A stretch of DNA of 64,000 nucleotides from Flavobacterium weaverense. GTDB lineage: Bacteria > Bacteroidota > Bacteroidia > Flavobacteriales > Flavobacteriaceae. This document shows positions 35,229-43,955 of this stretch, in pieces. The stretch is from assembly GCF_003688495.1 (NCBI RefSeq), contig NZ_REFH01000007.1, forward strand, positions 1-64,000, in the 5' to 3' direction. The notes below the pieces were generated by a model. It ran no database searches. It was not told the DNA's origin and saw only the letters and a list, made by a program, of their open reading frames with translations. A program made the position numbers and the translations under genes. Within the stretch, counting starts at the first letter, position 1; each line of letters starts with the position of its first letter.

Positions 35229-36329
35229 TTATAAAGTTCTTTTTTGCTTTTCTACAAAATTATTAGCTTGTAATTCGAGTAGTTCTGTCGCTTTTTTTCG
35301 CTGTAAATCGTATAGATTTTTGTCGTCAGCAATATCGGAATATACTTTATCGTGCATCGCAGCACTTGTTTTTACCAATAAAGCACGTTGGTATTTATCT
35401 TGTTCTAATGTTGCTTTTAAAGCCGTTTCTAAATCCTCAAGTTTAAAATCATATTCTCCTTTGGGTGATAATAACTTAGCGATAATAGGAGAAGTCTCAA
35501 TCGCTAAGAATAACAGCATTATAAAAAAAGAAGGCAACCAAGGTAATTTGTCTAACGCATTTATTCGAGCCATTAAACCATCAAAGCCATCAATAATAGG
35601 CTGTGTTTCGGTCACTTTCTTTTCTAAATCTTGCTGAAGTATTTTAGTTTTACTTTCTTTTTCAGCAATCTTAGCTAAGTTTGTTTTTCTAATTGTTTCT
35701 AACTCGGCTGAAGCCAAATTATGCTTAGCTATTTTTTCCTTAAAAACGGGTCCTTTGCCTAATTTTTTGGTTCCAGCTGTTCCTTCTGCTTCAGTGATGT
35801 AGGTTTCGTAAAGTACATTAACTTCTTTCTCCTTTTTATCTATCTCTGATTTTAGACTATCGATTTCAGCTTTGTTTTCATCTAAATCACTTTTGAAGTA
35901 ATTGGCAACTTCTTTTTTATTATTCAAAGCCATTACATTTTTCTCTTTCAAGAGAACTGTATTAATTTCCTTTTCGAAAATTTTAATTTCCAGTGGTTTC
36001 GAAATTACTATTGCAATAATAACTGCCAAAATAATTCGCGGAGTTGCTTGAAGAAATTCACTGCTGAATTTGTCTCTTTTTCGAATAGTAGAAACAATAA
36101 ATCGATCTAAATTAAAGATCAGTAAACTCCAAACTAATCCAAAGAGTAAGGCAGGATAAATATTGTCAAAAACGGTGAACAATGCATAAGCACTGGCAAT
36201 AAAAGCCATTACAGCAGTAAAGAAAACTGTGGCACCAATACCTACGTATTTGGTTTGTTCGCCTTCGGCGCAGCCTTCAAGTAAGTCTTTGTCGGCCCCT
36301 GAACAGAGAATGAAAAATTGTTTTAACAT
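35229..36329 (-). CDS. DUF4407 membrane protein with coiled-coil
   Basis: About 366 residues from the ATG at 36329. The upstream extension to 36377 is basic and would start only about 10 nt from a likely -7 element. DUF4407 features are present: an N-terminal FFILCSGADKDLLEGC segment, three helices near the start (IGATVFFTAVMAFIASAYAL, LLFGLVWSLLIFNLDRFIVS, RIILAVIIAIVISKPLE), a long coiled coil (about 120-240, Lys/Glu-rich), a fourth helix (FFIMLLFLAIETSPIIAKLL) and a charged tail. Function is unknown for the family. It is monocistronic and separated from pckA by a terminator. Confidence 0.88.
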   Translation of the reverse strand: MLKQFFILCSGADKDLLEGCAEGEQTKYVGIGATVFFTAVMAFIASAYALFTVFDNIYPALLFGLVWSLLIFNLDRFIVSTIRKRDKFSSEFLQATPRIILAVIIAIVISKPLEIKIFEKEINTVLLKEKNVMALNNKKEVANYFKSDLDENKAEIDSLKSEIDKKEKEVNVLYETYITEAEGTAGTKKLGKGPVFKEKIAKHNLASAELETIRKTNLAKIAEKESKTKILQQDLEKKVTETQPIIDGFDGLMARINALDKLPWLPSFFIMLLFLAIETSPIIAKLLSPKGEYDFKLEDLETALKATLEQDKYQRALLVKTSAAMHDKVYSDIADDKNLYDLQRKKATELLELQANNFVEKQKRTL

Positions 36330-36387
36330 GATTGATTTGTTTGATTTTTGATTGTTAACCTTTTTTTTTAGGCTCAAATGATGATTA

Positions 36388-36395
36388 CAAATTTA
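36388..36395 (-). promoter_or_regulatory. Candidate -7 element of the DUF4407 gene
   Basis: TAAATTTG on the minus strand matches TAnnTTTG, about 59 nt before the preferred start at 36329. No clear TTG at -33. Confidence 0.4.
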
Positions 36396-36462
36396 ACGCC
36401 AAAAAATAAAATATGTTGTAAATAGTTGATATGTTTTTAATTAGCTAATTTTTTAAGCCAAA

Positions 36463-36486
36463 AAAGCCGTTCTTGCGAACGGCTTT
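36463..36486 (-). terminator. Terminator of pckA
   Basis: A perfect 10-bp stem (AAAGCCGTTC with GAACGGCTTT) with a 4-nt loop; on the minus strand it is followed by TTTTGGC and further T-rich bases. It lies 67 nt after the pckA stop codon. Confidence 0.85.
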
Positions 36487-36552
36487 CTGTTATTCCTGAA
36501 TTAATAATATTGTAATTATGATTGTGTTCTAATAGTGAATTTAGGATTTAAA

Positions 36553-38154
36553 TTATGCTACTGGAGCACCAGCCATAATTTCAGCATTAGCAAACTCTTC
36601 AAATTTAGCGAAGTTAGTTCTAAACATCTGACCTAATTCGTTCGACTTAGTATCATATAATTTCTCGTCTTCCCACGTGTTTCTTGGATTTAGAATCTCA
36701 GATGGAACATTAGGACAAGATTGCGGAATTGCGATTCCAAATACCCTATGATTCACATATTCAACGTCTTCTAATTCGCCGTTTAAAGCAGCAGTAATCA
36801 TTGCACGTGTATATTTAAGTTTCATTCTGCTACCTGTTCCGTAAGGTCCACCAGTCCAACCTGTGTTTATTAACCATACTTTTACGTTAGCATCTTTGAT
36901 CTTTTTACTTAACATTTCCGCATATCTTGTAGGGTGTAATGGCATAAATGGTGCACCAAAACAAGCTGAGAAATTAGGTTGTGGTTCTGTAATTCCAGCT
37001 TCAGTTCCAGCAACTTTTGCAGTATAACCTGATATGAAGTGGTAAGCAGCTTGCCCTGGAGTCAATCTTGAGATTGGAGGCAAAATTCCGTATGCATCAG
37101 CAGTCAGGAAAAATATATTTTTTGGATTATGTCCAATAGAACCTGGTTGAATATTATCGATATGATATATTGGATAACTTACACGCGTGTTCTGTGTGAT
37201 AGAAATATCTTCGTAATCAACTTCATTAGTTTCTTTGTTGATAATTACGTTTTCAAGAATTGCTCCTTTTTTGATCGCTCTAAAAATGTCTGGTTCATTC
37301 TCTTCTGAAAGGTTGATTACTTTTGCGTAACATCCGCCTTCAAAATTAAATACAGTATTTTCATTAGTCCAACCGTGTTCATCATCTCCAATTAATTTTC
37401 TATTTGGATCTGCAGAAAGAGTTGTTTTTCCAGTTCCTGATAATCCGAAGAAAATCGCTGTATCATCTTTTTCTCCTACATTAGAACTACAGTGCATTGG
37501 TAAAGTGTTCTTATCAACTGGAAGGATAAAGTTTAAAGCAGAAAAAATTCCTTTTTTCATTTCTCCTGTATAACCTGTTCCACCTATTAAAGCAATCTTT
37601 TTTGTGAAATCTAAAATTGCAAAATTGCTTTGACGCGTTCCGTCAAGAGCAGGATCTGCCATAAATGTAGGAACACATAATAAAGTCCATTCTGCTGTGA
37701 AGTTTTCAAGCTCTTTAGCTTCAGGTCTTAAAAACATATTGAAACAAAATAAATTTGCCCAAGGAGTTTCTGTAACTACGCGAACATTTAATCGGTAATT
37801 AGGATCAGCACATACATATGAATCTCTAACGTAAACTTCTTTGTTAGATAAATAAGCAGTAACTTTTTTATATAGAGCATCAAATGCTTTAGGTTCAAAA
37901 GGAATGTTAACTTTTCCCCACCAAACTTGGTTCTCCGTAATACTATCTTTTACAATAAATCGATCTTGAGGAGAGCGGCCAGTGTACTCACCAGTGTTAA
38001 TTGCTAAGGCGCCACTAGAAGTTTCAATTCCTTGCTTTAGTGCAATTGTTTTTTCGTGTAATTCGTTGGCTGATAATTGGTAATGAATCTTTGCGTTTTC
38101 AATTCCCATGTCTTCTAGCGAAATCGATTGCGTAAACGGTGTGTTATTATTCAT
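36553..38154 (-). CDS. pckA: Phosphoenolpyruvate carboxykinase (ATP)
   Basis: 533 residues, normal for the ATP-dependent enzyme. Visible motifs: TGRSPQDRFIV near the start, the carboxykinase signature around NVGEKDDTAIFFGLSGTGKTT with P-loop GLSGTGKTTLSADP (about 237-250), DDEHGW and the C-terminal NTGWTGGPYGTGSRM. It converts oxaloacetate and ATP to phosphoenolpyruvate and CO2, the entry step of gluconeogenesis. This suits an organism that feeds on peptides. It is monocistronic with a -7 element at 38190-38197 and a strong terminator. Confidence 0.98.
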   Translation of the reverse strand: MNNNTPFTQSISLEDMGIENAKIHYQLSANELHEKTIALKQGIETSSGALAINTGEYTGRSPQDRFIVKDSITENQVWWGKVNIPFEPKAFDALYKKVTAYLSNKEVYVRDSYVCADPNYRLNVRVVTETPWANLFCFNMFLRPEAKELENFTAEWTLLCVPTFMADPALDGTRQSNFAILDFTKKIALIGGTGYTGEMKKGIFSALNFILPVDKNTLPMHCSSNVGEKDDTAIFFGLSGTGKTTLSADPNRKLIGDDEHGWTNENTVFNFEGGCYAKVINLSEENEPDIFRAIKKGAILENVIINKETNEVDYEDISITQNTRVSYPIYHIDNIQPGSIGHNPKNIFFLTADAYGILPPISRLTPGQAAYHFISGYTAKVAGTEAGITEPQPNFSACFGAPFMPLHPTRYAEMLSKKIKDANVKVWLINTGWTGGPYGTGSRMKLKYTRAMITAALNGELEDVEYVNHRVFGIAIPQSCPNVPSEILNPRNTWEDEKLYDTKSNELGQMFRTNFAKFEEFANAEIMAGAPVA

Positions 38155-38189
38155 AAAATTATGTGTTGTGTGGTTTAATTTATCGATTG

Positions 38190-38197
38190 CAAAAGTA
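38190..38197 (-). promoter_or_regulatory. Candidate -7 element of pckA
   Basis: TACTTTTG on the minus strand matches TAnnTTTG, 35 nt before the pckA start. The expected TTG at -33 is not obvious. Confidence 0.45.
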
Positions 38198-38234
38198 GAA
38201 ATTATATTTCAGATATGTTTTGATTATCTAAGTT

Positions 38235-38621
38235 TTATGATTTTTTGTTAAAATAATTCAATAATAGGGCTCCCCAAGCAAGTATAAGTAAGAGCCCGCC
38301 TATGGGTGTGATAAAACCTATAACTTTAAAGTCAAAAGAAGTAAGGTCGTTTGTCGCTAATAAATAGATTGAGCCCGAAAATAAAAATATTCCAAAAGTG
38401 ACTAGATAATAAATTGTCTTCTTAGTTTTTTGTGGTAAATCAGTCAGTATGCCAATAAACAATAAAAATAGTGCATGATAAGTTTGATAACGTACTCCGG
38501 TTTCAAAAGTTGCAAGTTGGTCTAATGTCAAAACTTTTTTTAATGCATGTGCTCCAAAAGCGCCTAAAATAATTGCAATCATTCCGAAAATTGCAGCCGT
38601 TGAAATTATCTTTCTGTCCAT
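38235..38621 (-). CDS. DUF423 family small membrane protein
   Basis: 128 residues with four likely membrane helices. The family N-terminus is clear: IISTAAIFGMIAIILGAFGAHALK, then LATFETGVRYQTYHALFLLFIG, then SGSIYLLAT and a C-terminal TPIGGLLLILAWGALLL. This YgdD-like family has no known function. It ends about 80 nt from pckA on the same strand, but pckA has its own promoter element. Confidence 0.93.
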   Translation of the reverse strand: MDRKIISTAAIFGMIAIILGAFGAHALKKVLTLDQLATFETGVRYQTYHALFLLFIGILTDLPQKTKKTIYYLVTFGIFLFSGSIYLLATNDLTSFDFKVIGFITPIGGLLLILAWGALLLNYFNKKS

Positions 38622-38773
38622 TTTACTTTTTTTAATTATCTACAAATTTATCTCTTATTATATGCATTATGAAAGAAATTATAATATTGTTTAGATAAAG
38701 TTCTTTTAAAATAAATGCAATTTTCCAACGTATTGATTAGTATAAACGCATTAACAATTTTTATCTCTACAAT

Positions 38774-38804
38774 TTGTTATGAATACAACATTTTTGTATG
38801 TTTG
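38774..38804 (+). promoter_or_regulatory. Bacteroidota-type promoter of the saccharopine dehydrogenase-like gene
   Basis: TTG (38774-38776), a 20-nt spacer and TATGTTTG (38797-38804) fit the TTG/TAnnTTTG consensus; the start codon is 21 nt downstream. Confidence 0.65.
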
Positions 38805-38824
38805 TGTTATAAATGTAAAAAAAA

Positions 38825-40195
38825 ATGAGAACAATACTTATCATTGGGGCAGGAAGATCAGCTTCGTCGTTGATTCAATATTTATTGAATAAATCTGAAA
38901 AAGAGAACTTGCATCTTATTATTGGAGATTTATCTTTGGCTTTAGCCGAAAAGAAAACTAATAATCATCCTAATGCTACTCCTATTGCTCTTGATATCTT
39001 TGATCAAAGTCAAAGACAAAAAGCAATTCAAAGCGCCAGTATTGTCGTTTCTATGTTACCAGCTCATTTACATATTGAAGTTGCACGTGATTGCATTATT
39101 TTTAAAAAGAGTTTAGTAACTGCATCATACATCAGCGATGCAATGCAAGAATTAGATGCTGCTGCCAAAGAGAATAATCTTATTTTCATGAACGAAATTG
39201 GACTTGATCCTGGAGTAGATCATATGAGTGCCATGAAAGTAATTGATGAGATAAAGGATAAGGGCGGAAAAATGATTCTTTTCGAATCTTTTTGTGGTGG
39301 TCTTGTTGCTCCAGAATCTGATAATAACCTTTGGAATTATAAATTTACTTGGGCGCCTAGGAATGTAGTTTTGGCTGGTCAAGGCGGTGCAGCTAAATTT
39401 ATTCAAGAGGGAACCTATAAATATATACCGTATTGCAACTTATTCCGTAGAACTGAATTTTTAGATGTAGAAGGTTACGGTCGATTTGAAGGATACTCTA
39501 ATAGAGATTCACTAAAATATCGTTCTGTATATGGTTTAGATGATGTGTTGACATTATATCGAGGAACGATTCGAAAAGTTGGTTTTTCAAAAGCATGGAA
39601 TATGTTTGTGCAATTAGGCATGACAGATGATAGCTATGTAATGGAGAATTCTGAAAACATGAGCTATAGAGAATTTGTAAATTCTTTTCTTCCTTATCAT
39701 CCTACGGACTCTGTAGAGATAAAAACACGCTTAATCTTAAAGATTGATCAAGACGATATCATGTGGGATAAATTATTAGAACTTGACCTTTTCAATAATA
39801 AAAAAATACTTGGTCTTAAGAATGCTACTCCAGCTCAAATGTTAGAAAAGATATTGAGCGATAGTTGGACATTACAACCTGACGAAAAAGATATGATTGT
39901 TATGTATCACAAATTTGGCTACGAATTTGAAGGATCTAAAAAGCAAATAGATTCTAAAATGGTTTGTATAGGAGAGGATCAAACTTATACGGCAATGGCA
40001 AAAACAGTTGGTTTACCTGTCGCAATGGCAACTTTATTGATACTAAATGGGAAGATAACAACTCCGGGAGTTCAACTTCCAATTAGAAAAGAGGTGTATT
40101 TGCCTATTTTAAAAGAATTAGAAGAATACGGTGTTGTATTTAAGGAACAAGTAATGTCTTACTTAGGCTATAATCCTGACAAAAACTTTAATTAG
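38825..40195 (+). CDS. Saccharopine dehydrogenase-like oxidoreductase
   Basis: 456 residues. It begins with a Rossmann fold (TILIIGAGRSASSLIQYLL) and continues with VVSMLPAHLHIEVARDC and an EIGLDPGVDHMSAM motif, both typical of saccharopine reductase/dehydrogenase-type proteins. The C-terminal domain closes over the substrate (FESFCGGLVAPESDNN, NPxGYNP-like end). It could form or cleave saccharopine in lysine metabolism, or act on a related imino acid. No other lysine-pathway gene is adjacent. It has a good promoter (38774-38804) and a terminator (40226-40258), so it is a single-gene unit. Confidence 0.87.
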   Translation: MRTILIIGAGRSASSLIQYLLNKSEKENLHLIIGDLSLALAEKKTNNHPNATPIALDIFDQSQRQKAIQSASIVVSMLPAHLHIEVARDCIIFKKSLVTASYISDAMQELDAAAKENNLIFMNEIGLDPGVDHMSAMKVIDEIKDKGGKMILFESFCGGLVAPESDNNLWNYKFTWAPRNVVLAGQGGAAKFIQEGTYKYIPYCNLFRRTEFLDVEGYGRFEGYSNRDSLKYRSVYGLDDVLTLYRGTIRKVGFSKAWNMFVQLGMTDDSYVMENSENMSYREFVNSFLPYHPTDSVEIKTRLILKIDQDDIMWDKLLELDLFNNKKILGLKNATPAQMLEKILSDSWTLQPDEKDMIVMYHKFGYEFEGSKKQIDSKMVCIGEDQTYTAMAKTVGLPVAMATLLILNGKITTPGVQLPIRKEVYLPILKELEEYGVVFKEQVMSYLGYNPDKNFN

Positions 40196-40225
40196 TTATT
40201 TTTTTTTAGACTTTTTTTTTGTGGT

Positions 40226-40258
40226 AAATCCGCTTCGAGAGAAGCGGATTTCTTTTTA
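40226..40258 (+). terminator. Terminator between convergent genes
   Basis: A perfect 11-bp stem (AAATCCGCTTC with GAAGCGGATTT) with GAGA loop and a C plus five T. It serves the plus-strand saccharopine dehydrogenase-like gene. Confidence 0.9.
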
Positions 40259-40267
40259 TTATTACTT

Positions 40268-41794
40268 TTAATTACCAGACGATAATGATATAGGTACATT
40301 ATACCTAACTCTAACTGCTTCATCTTTAACTTTTCCAGGAATCCATTTTTGAGATAATTTTATCACTCTTATAGCTTCTTCAGCTGAGCCATAACCAAAA
40401 TCTCTTAAACTCCTTAACTCACTGATGCTTCCATCTTTTTCAACTATGAACGTTATGTAAACTTGACCTCTAGCTTTAGCATTGACCATTTCTTGTGGAA
40501 TAATAAAAGTTTTAGATACAAATTTATAGAATTCACTCATTCCGCCTGGATATGTGGGCATTTCAGTAGTGCTACTTGCATTTACAATATCATTTTGATC
40601 AGCTATTCTCGCTTCTTTAGGCGGAGGTGGTGGAGGCATGTCCTCTTTAGAAACTTTATTTCTATCACTCATTTTAGGTCCGTCGGAGGTCATGTCGATA
40701 TAAATAGTTTCCGACTTGTTTTTTTGAACTTGCTTCTCTTTTTTATCAGTAGATCTGATTGCTGGCGGAGGAGGTGGCGGGATACTGTTTTTCTCTTTAT
40801 CGGTAAGTTCGTTGTATTTCTTTTGTGCTGTTATTTTTTTATTAGCATCGCGAAAAATAAACACAGTATTTTTCCAAACTTCATCTGAGCTTTTACTTTG
40901 CTTTGTAGATTCCTTAGTCGTCTTTTCCTTTTTTTCTTGGGCTACGACTTTTGTACATAATGAGAAAAATAACGCTGTTAAAACTGGGATTAGCATTCCT
41001 TTTTTTAATACTGCTCTTGCTGTTGATGTTGTGGTTGTCATCATAATTAATCTTTTTTTAGTTACAGAATAGTTTAAATTACTGGCCAAGTAATAGGTTT
41101 CGTTCGCGTTTGCCTTTGAGATTAATAAATTCTGGTAAAACGGAACATTATTATATGATTTTACGACTTTCTCATCTGCTAGAAATTCGTGATTAAGTTG
41201 CATTGCTTTTTTATAAAAAATGAAAATTGGGTTGAACCAAAATAAAACCTTCAAAGTTTCTATAATTAAAATGTCTAACGTATGTTTTTGCGTAACATGA
41301 ATTAGTTCGTGTGTGTACAATTCAGCTTCAATTTTTCTATTGTCATACTCCATCTCATTTACGAAAATATAATTTAGAAAAGTGTAGGGAAGTGTTTGTT
41401 CTTTTAAAAGTACAAGTTTACAATTCTCATAAGCAATTGTTTTTGTTGCTTTGGCTTTGACAACTAATTTTGATATATTTCGTATAAATCGAATGAGTAA
41501 TGCTGTCGTTATTAAACCATAAATTACAGCAGTAATTTGTATCCAATAATTAATAGAATTATCAACGATTGCTGCTGTTGCATCACCAACTGCAATTTTA
41601 TTTTGCGACAATATGGGACTTGCTATTTCTTGAACAATTTCAATAGTAATAAATGGGACGATGAATGAAAATACCAAAGCAAATAACAAATAGAAGCGAT
41701 TGAAATGATGCATTTTTTCATTTTCAAAAACGAAATGGTACACAACAAGTAATACGATTGATGATATGGTTGATTTGATTATAAAGTCTATCAT
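40268..41794 (-). CDS. BlaR1-type M56 peptidase fused to a TonB C-terminal domain
   Basis: 508 residues. The N-terminal half has four membrane helices and the M56 zinc motif (HELIHVTQKH, plus a downstream ADEKVV acidic motif). A further membrane helix follows (about 262-280). The periplasmic part is charged and proline-rich with two stretches of five prolines or so (SIPPPPPPAIRS and DMPPPPPPKEA), ending in a TonB C-terminal domain (YPGGMSEFYKFVSKTF, GQVYITFIVEKDGSISELRS, WIPGKVKDEAVRVRYNVPI). BlaR1/MecR1 proteins sense cell-wall stress and cut the BlaI repressor; the BlaI gene overlaps by 4 nt upstream. The TonB tail replaces the usual penicillin-binding sensor and suggests contact with an outer membrane receptor or another ligand. 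Confidence 0.9.
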   Translation of the reverse strand: MIDFIIKSTISSIVLLVVYHFVFENEKMHHFNRFYLLFALVFSFIVPFITIEIVQEIASPILSQNKIAVGDATAAIVDNSINYWIQITAVIYGLITTALLIRFIRNISKLVVKAKATKTIAYENCKLVLLKEQTLPYTFLNYIFVNEMEYDNRKIEAELYTHELIHVTQKHTLDILIIETLKVLFWFNPIFIFYKKAMQLNHEFLADEKVVKSYNNVPFYQNLLISKANANETYYLASNLNYSVTKKRLIMMTTTTSTARAVLKKGMLIPVLTALFFSLCTKVVAQEKKEKTTKESTKQSKSSDEVWKNTVFIFRDANKKITAQKKYNELTDKEKNSIPPPPPPAIRSTDKKEKQVQKNKSETIYIDMTSDGPKMSDRNKVSKEDMPPPPPPKEARIADQNDIVNASSTTEMPTYPGGMSEFYKFVSKTFIIPQEMVNAKARGQVYITFIVEKDGSISELRSLRDFGYGSAEEAIRVIKLSQKWIPGKVKDEAVRVRYNVPISLSSGN

Positions 41795-42165
41795 TTTTTC
41801 TTTTTTAGAATGGCACGGTCAACTATTTTTTTAAGTTCTTCCAATTCTTTTTCAGATAAATTAGTTTCTGTAGTGAAGAAAGAAGCAAATTGTGAAGCGG
41901 AATCATTAAAGAAATTCTTTATGAGTCCGTTGACATGTTTAGAGAAATACACCGTTTTTAAAACTAACGGATAGTATTCTCTTGAGTTTCCATATTCAGT
42001 GTAAGCAACAAAATTTTTATCGATCATCCGCTTTAATAAAGTGGCGACGGTAGTCGTCTTAGGTTTTGGTTCAGGATAAGCTTCGAGCAAATCTTTCATA
42101 AAAGCTTTATCCAGATTCCAAAGATGTTCCATCAATTGTTCTTCGGCGTTAGTGAGTTGTTGCAT
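41791..42165 (-). CDS. BlaI/MecI/CopY-family repressor
   Basis: 124 residues with a winged-helix N-terminus (LTNAEEQLMEHLWNLDKAFM, TTTVATLLKRMIDKNFVAYTEYGNSREYYPLV) and a C-terminal helical dimer region with VDRAILKKKK. The family represses its own operon and is inactivated by proteolysis through the M56 partner, which overlaps it here by 4 nt. It is likely the regulator of this unit; further targets are unknown. Confidence 0.94.
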   Translation of the reverse strand: MQQLTNAEEQLMEHLWNLDKAFMKDLLEAYPEPKPKTTTVATLLKRMIDKNFVAYTEYGNSREYYPLVLKTVYFSKHVNGLIKNFFNDSASQFASFFTTETNLSEKELEELKKIVDRAILKKKK

Positions 42166-42173
42166 TGCTGTTT

Positions 42174-42599
42174 TTATTTTGTGTATATTTCTTCTATTGG
42201 CATTCCGTTTTCATAAATCTTTGTTCCAAGGAGAACTCCTTCTGAATCATAAAAAGTCCATTTTCCAGGAGGAAGCCATTCTGCTTTTTTTCCAATCATT
42301 ACTTTTTTCGAATATCCTATTTGCTGAATTTTTCCTGTATTGTGATATTTTATAATATGACAACTATTTTTTCTAAATTTTTCTTCGGTCACTAATTTTT
42401 CTTCGGTATATGATTTCCATTTTCCAGTTTTATTTCCTTTTTGATATCTTCCTACAGTGGAGGACTGAATTGTCATGAAGTTTTTAGTTTCAATCCATTT
42501 GCCTTGCTTTATACCATTTCGAGTCTGGTTTATTTTACAACTTGTAAGACTGAGACAAAATATAATAAATACTATTTTGGATATAATTTTAAATTTCAT
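42174..42599 (-). CDS. MORN/YwqK-like lipoprotein
   Basis: 141 residues. Lipoprotein signal IIFCLSLTSC (Cys about 21). The mature part consists of short repeats of MORN or YwqK type: NGIKQGKWIET, KGNKTGKWKSY, WLPPGKWTFYDSEG, each a G-x-W beta hairpin. It sits 8 nt upstream of blaI on the same strand, so it probably belongs to the BlaI-controlled unit. Function is unknown; similar repeats occur in surface proteins and in antitoxin-like families. Confidence 0.7.
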   Translation of the reverse strand: MKFKIISKIVFIIFCLSLTSCKINQTRNGIKQGKWIETKNFMTIQSSTVGRYQKGNKTGKWKSYTEEKLVTEEKFRKNSCHIIKYHNTGKIQQIGYSKKVMIGKKAEWLPPGKWTFYDSEGVLLGTKIYENGMPIEEIYTK

Positions 42600-43002
42600 T
42601 TCTACAGATTAAAACATTGCTCTACAAATGTAGAGTTATTTTTTTAATTCGCAACTATTTTTTAAATTAATTGATTATTAATGTTTTACAGTTTTAAAAT
42701 ATTAAATAAAGATTTGCTTTTTTAATTTTGATAAAAATGTAAAGAGTATTTGCAATGATGTTCTTTAAGCTATTCAGTATAAATTACTATTTAAGAAGTT
42801 TAAATTCTCACTATTTTTTTTCGAAAATTATTTTCACAATCTATTATTTCTGTAATCTTAAATTTTATAATCCGTCACTATCGTAACATATTTAAATAGT
42901 TCTAAAGTCTACAGAAATGCCCAATGATATAAATATCAGAATTGTCTCCAAATGGCATAATTTGTGCTAAATTTGTATGTACTATCAATTAAAAATAATA
43001 TC
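42600..43002. other. Divergent intergenic region, 403 bases
   Basis: No gene is seen. It holds a promoter for the plus-strand coiled-coil gene: TTG (42942-42944), 23 nt, then TAAATTTG (42968-42975), with the ATG 27 nt later. In the minus direction no clear element for the lipoprotein-blaI unit was found. Confidence 0.6.
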
Positions 43003-43575
43003 ATGAAAACAAAAATATTACTTGTTGCTATTGCATTTTTCGGCTTTCAGTTGGGATTTGCTCAAGAATCCAAACCGGTTGCTAATGATTCTACAGGAGT
43101 GCTTCCAGTAGCTATTTCAGCACAAACCATGGTACAGAAAGACGCTCTTAAAGAAAAAGCTCAAGCAGAAAAGGCGCTAAAAGATGCTGAAAAGGACAGG
43201 AAGAAAGCTCAGAAAGAGCAAGATAAAGCAGAGAAAAGCCGTAAAAAAGCCGAGAAAGCAAAAAATAAAGAGGAAAAGGCTAGAGATAAAGCACAAAAAT
43301 CGAGAGACAAAGCTGCTAAAAAAGCAGAAAAGCAAGAGAAGAAAATTGGAAAAGCAGACAATTCAATTGATAAATTAAATAAAAAACTTGACAAAGAAGA
43401 AAAGCAACTAAGTAGAATGCAGGATAAATTTGACAAAGCAACTTCCAGAGGAAAACTTTCCGAAGTTAAGTTGGGAAAAGAAAATGTTAAAATTACTAAG
43501 CAGCAACTTAAAATTAAAAAGCTAGAAGCTGATCTAGTAGATGCGCAAAGAAAATTAAAGAAATTAGAAAGATAA
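43003..43575 (+). CDS. Secreted Lys/Ala/Glu-rich coiled-coil protein
   Basis: About 190 residues from the ATG at 43003. An upstream GTG (42964) lies inside the promoter and is not used. The signal peptide ends LGFAQ. A short linker is followed by about 145 residues of very regular coiled coil, with motifs such as KDAEKDRKKAQKEQDKAEKS and repeated DKA-x-KKAEK, ending in LVDAQRKLKKLER. Enzyme motifs are absent. It may be a periplasmic structural or surface-coating protein. The low-complexity sequence makes similarity by search unreliable. Confidence 0.75.
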   Translation: MKTKILLVAIAFFGFQLGFAQESKPVANDSTGVLPVAISAQTMVQKDALKEKAQAEKALKDAEKDRKKAQKEQDKAEKSRKKAEKAKNKEEKARDKAQKSRDKAAKKAEKQEKKIGKADNSIDKLNKKLDKEEKQLSRMQDKFDKATSRGKLSEVKLGKENVKITKQQLKIKKLEADLVDAQRKLKKLER

Positions 43576-43579
43576 TTTT

Positions 43580-43612
43580 ATAATCCTCGGCTCAGGTTGG
43601 GGATTTTTTTTG
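43580..43612 (+). terminator. Terminator of the coiled-coil gene
   Basis: A 7-bp stem AATCCTC with GGGGATT (one G-T pair) and a 10-nt loop are followed by eight T. Confidence 0.75.
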
Positions 43613-43674
43613 GAGTGCGATGAAAAGGAGTTTAGAATTTTAAAAGTTTATTTTGAAAAATCTTCCACATTAAG

Positions 43675-43792
43675 GATTACTTCATGGTGCTTTTATTTTC
43701 ACAGCAATTCAGAGAACTTCATTTGGAATGAATATCATTTTTCTGCGAAGTTACGGAGCATAAAAAGATTACTTCATGATGATTTTATTTGG
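43675..43792. repeat. Two imperfect 25-nt direct repeats, 92 nt apart
   Basis: GATTACTTCATGGTGCTTTT (from 43675) and GATTACTTCATGATGATTTT (from 43767) agree at about 22 of 25 positions. They lie in the 380-base gene-free stretch 43576-43955, which otherwise holds two terminators. A short plus-strand reading frame across them (43610-43816) has no coding features. Confidence 0.4.
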
Positions 43793-43895
43793 GTATTCAC
43801 TGAATTTCAATTGTAATCGAAAGTCTAACTTTAGTAATAGCTCAAGCGCAAATTTAGAAATCAATTTTCAGCAATAAAATAATTTCTAATCTTAA

Positions 43896-43939
43896 ATTAA
43901 AAGTCCGTTTATTCAAAAGAGAATAAACGGACTTTTAAT
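43896..43939 (-). terminator. Terminator after the M20 dipeptidase gene
   Basis: A perfect 19-bp stem (43896-43914 with 43921-43939, core AAAGTCCGTTTATTC) with a 6-nt loop, symmetrical enough to work in both directions. It is 16 nt after the dipeptidase stop. Confidence 0.85.
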
Positions 43940-43955
43940 ACATTTTTGAAAAGCT

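Noticed and set aside
40268..42165. BlaI/BlaR1 pair as a beta-lactamase regulon
   Set aside because: No beta-lactamase gene is adjacent and the sensor lacks a penicillin-binding domain.
43610..43816. Short plus-strand ORF after the coiled-coil gene
   Set aside because: It starts inside a terminator tail, has no start context or domain, and runs through imperfect repeats; read as noncoding.
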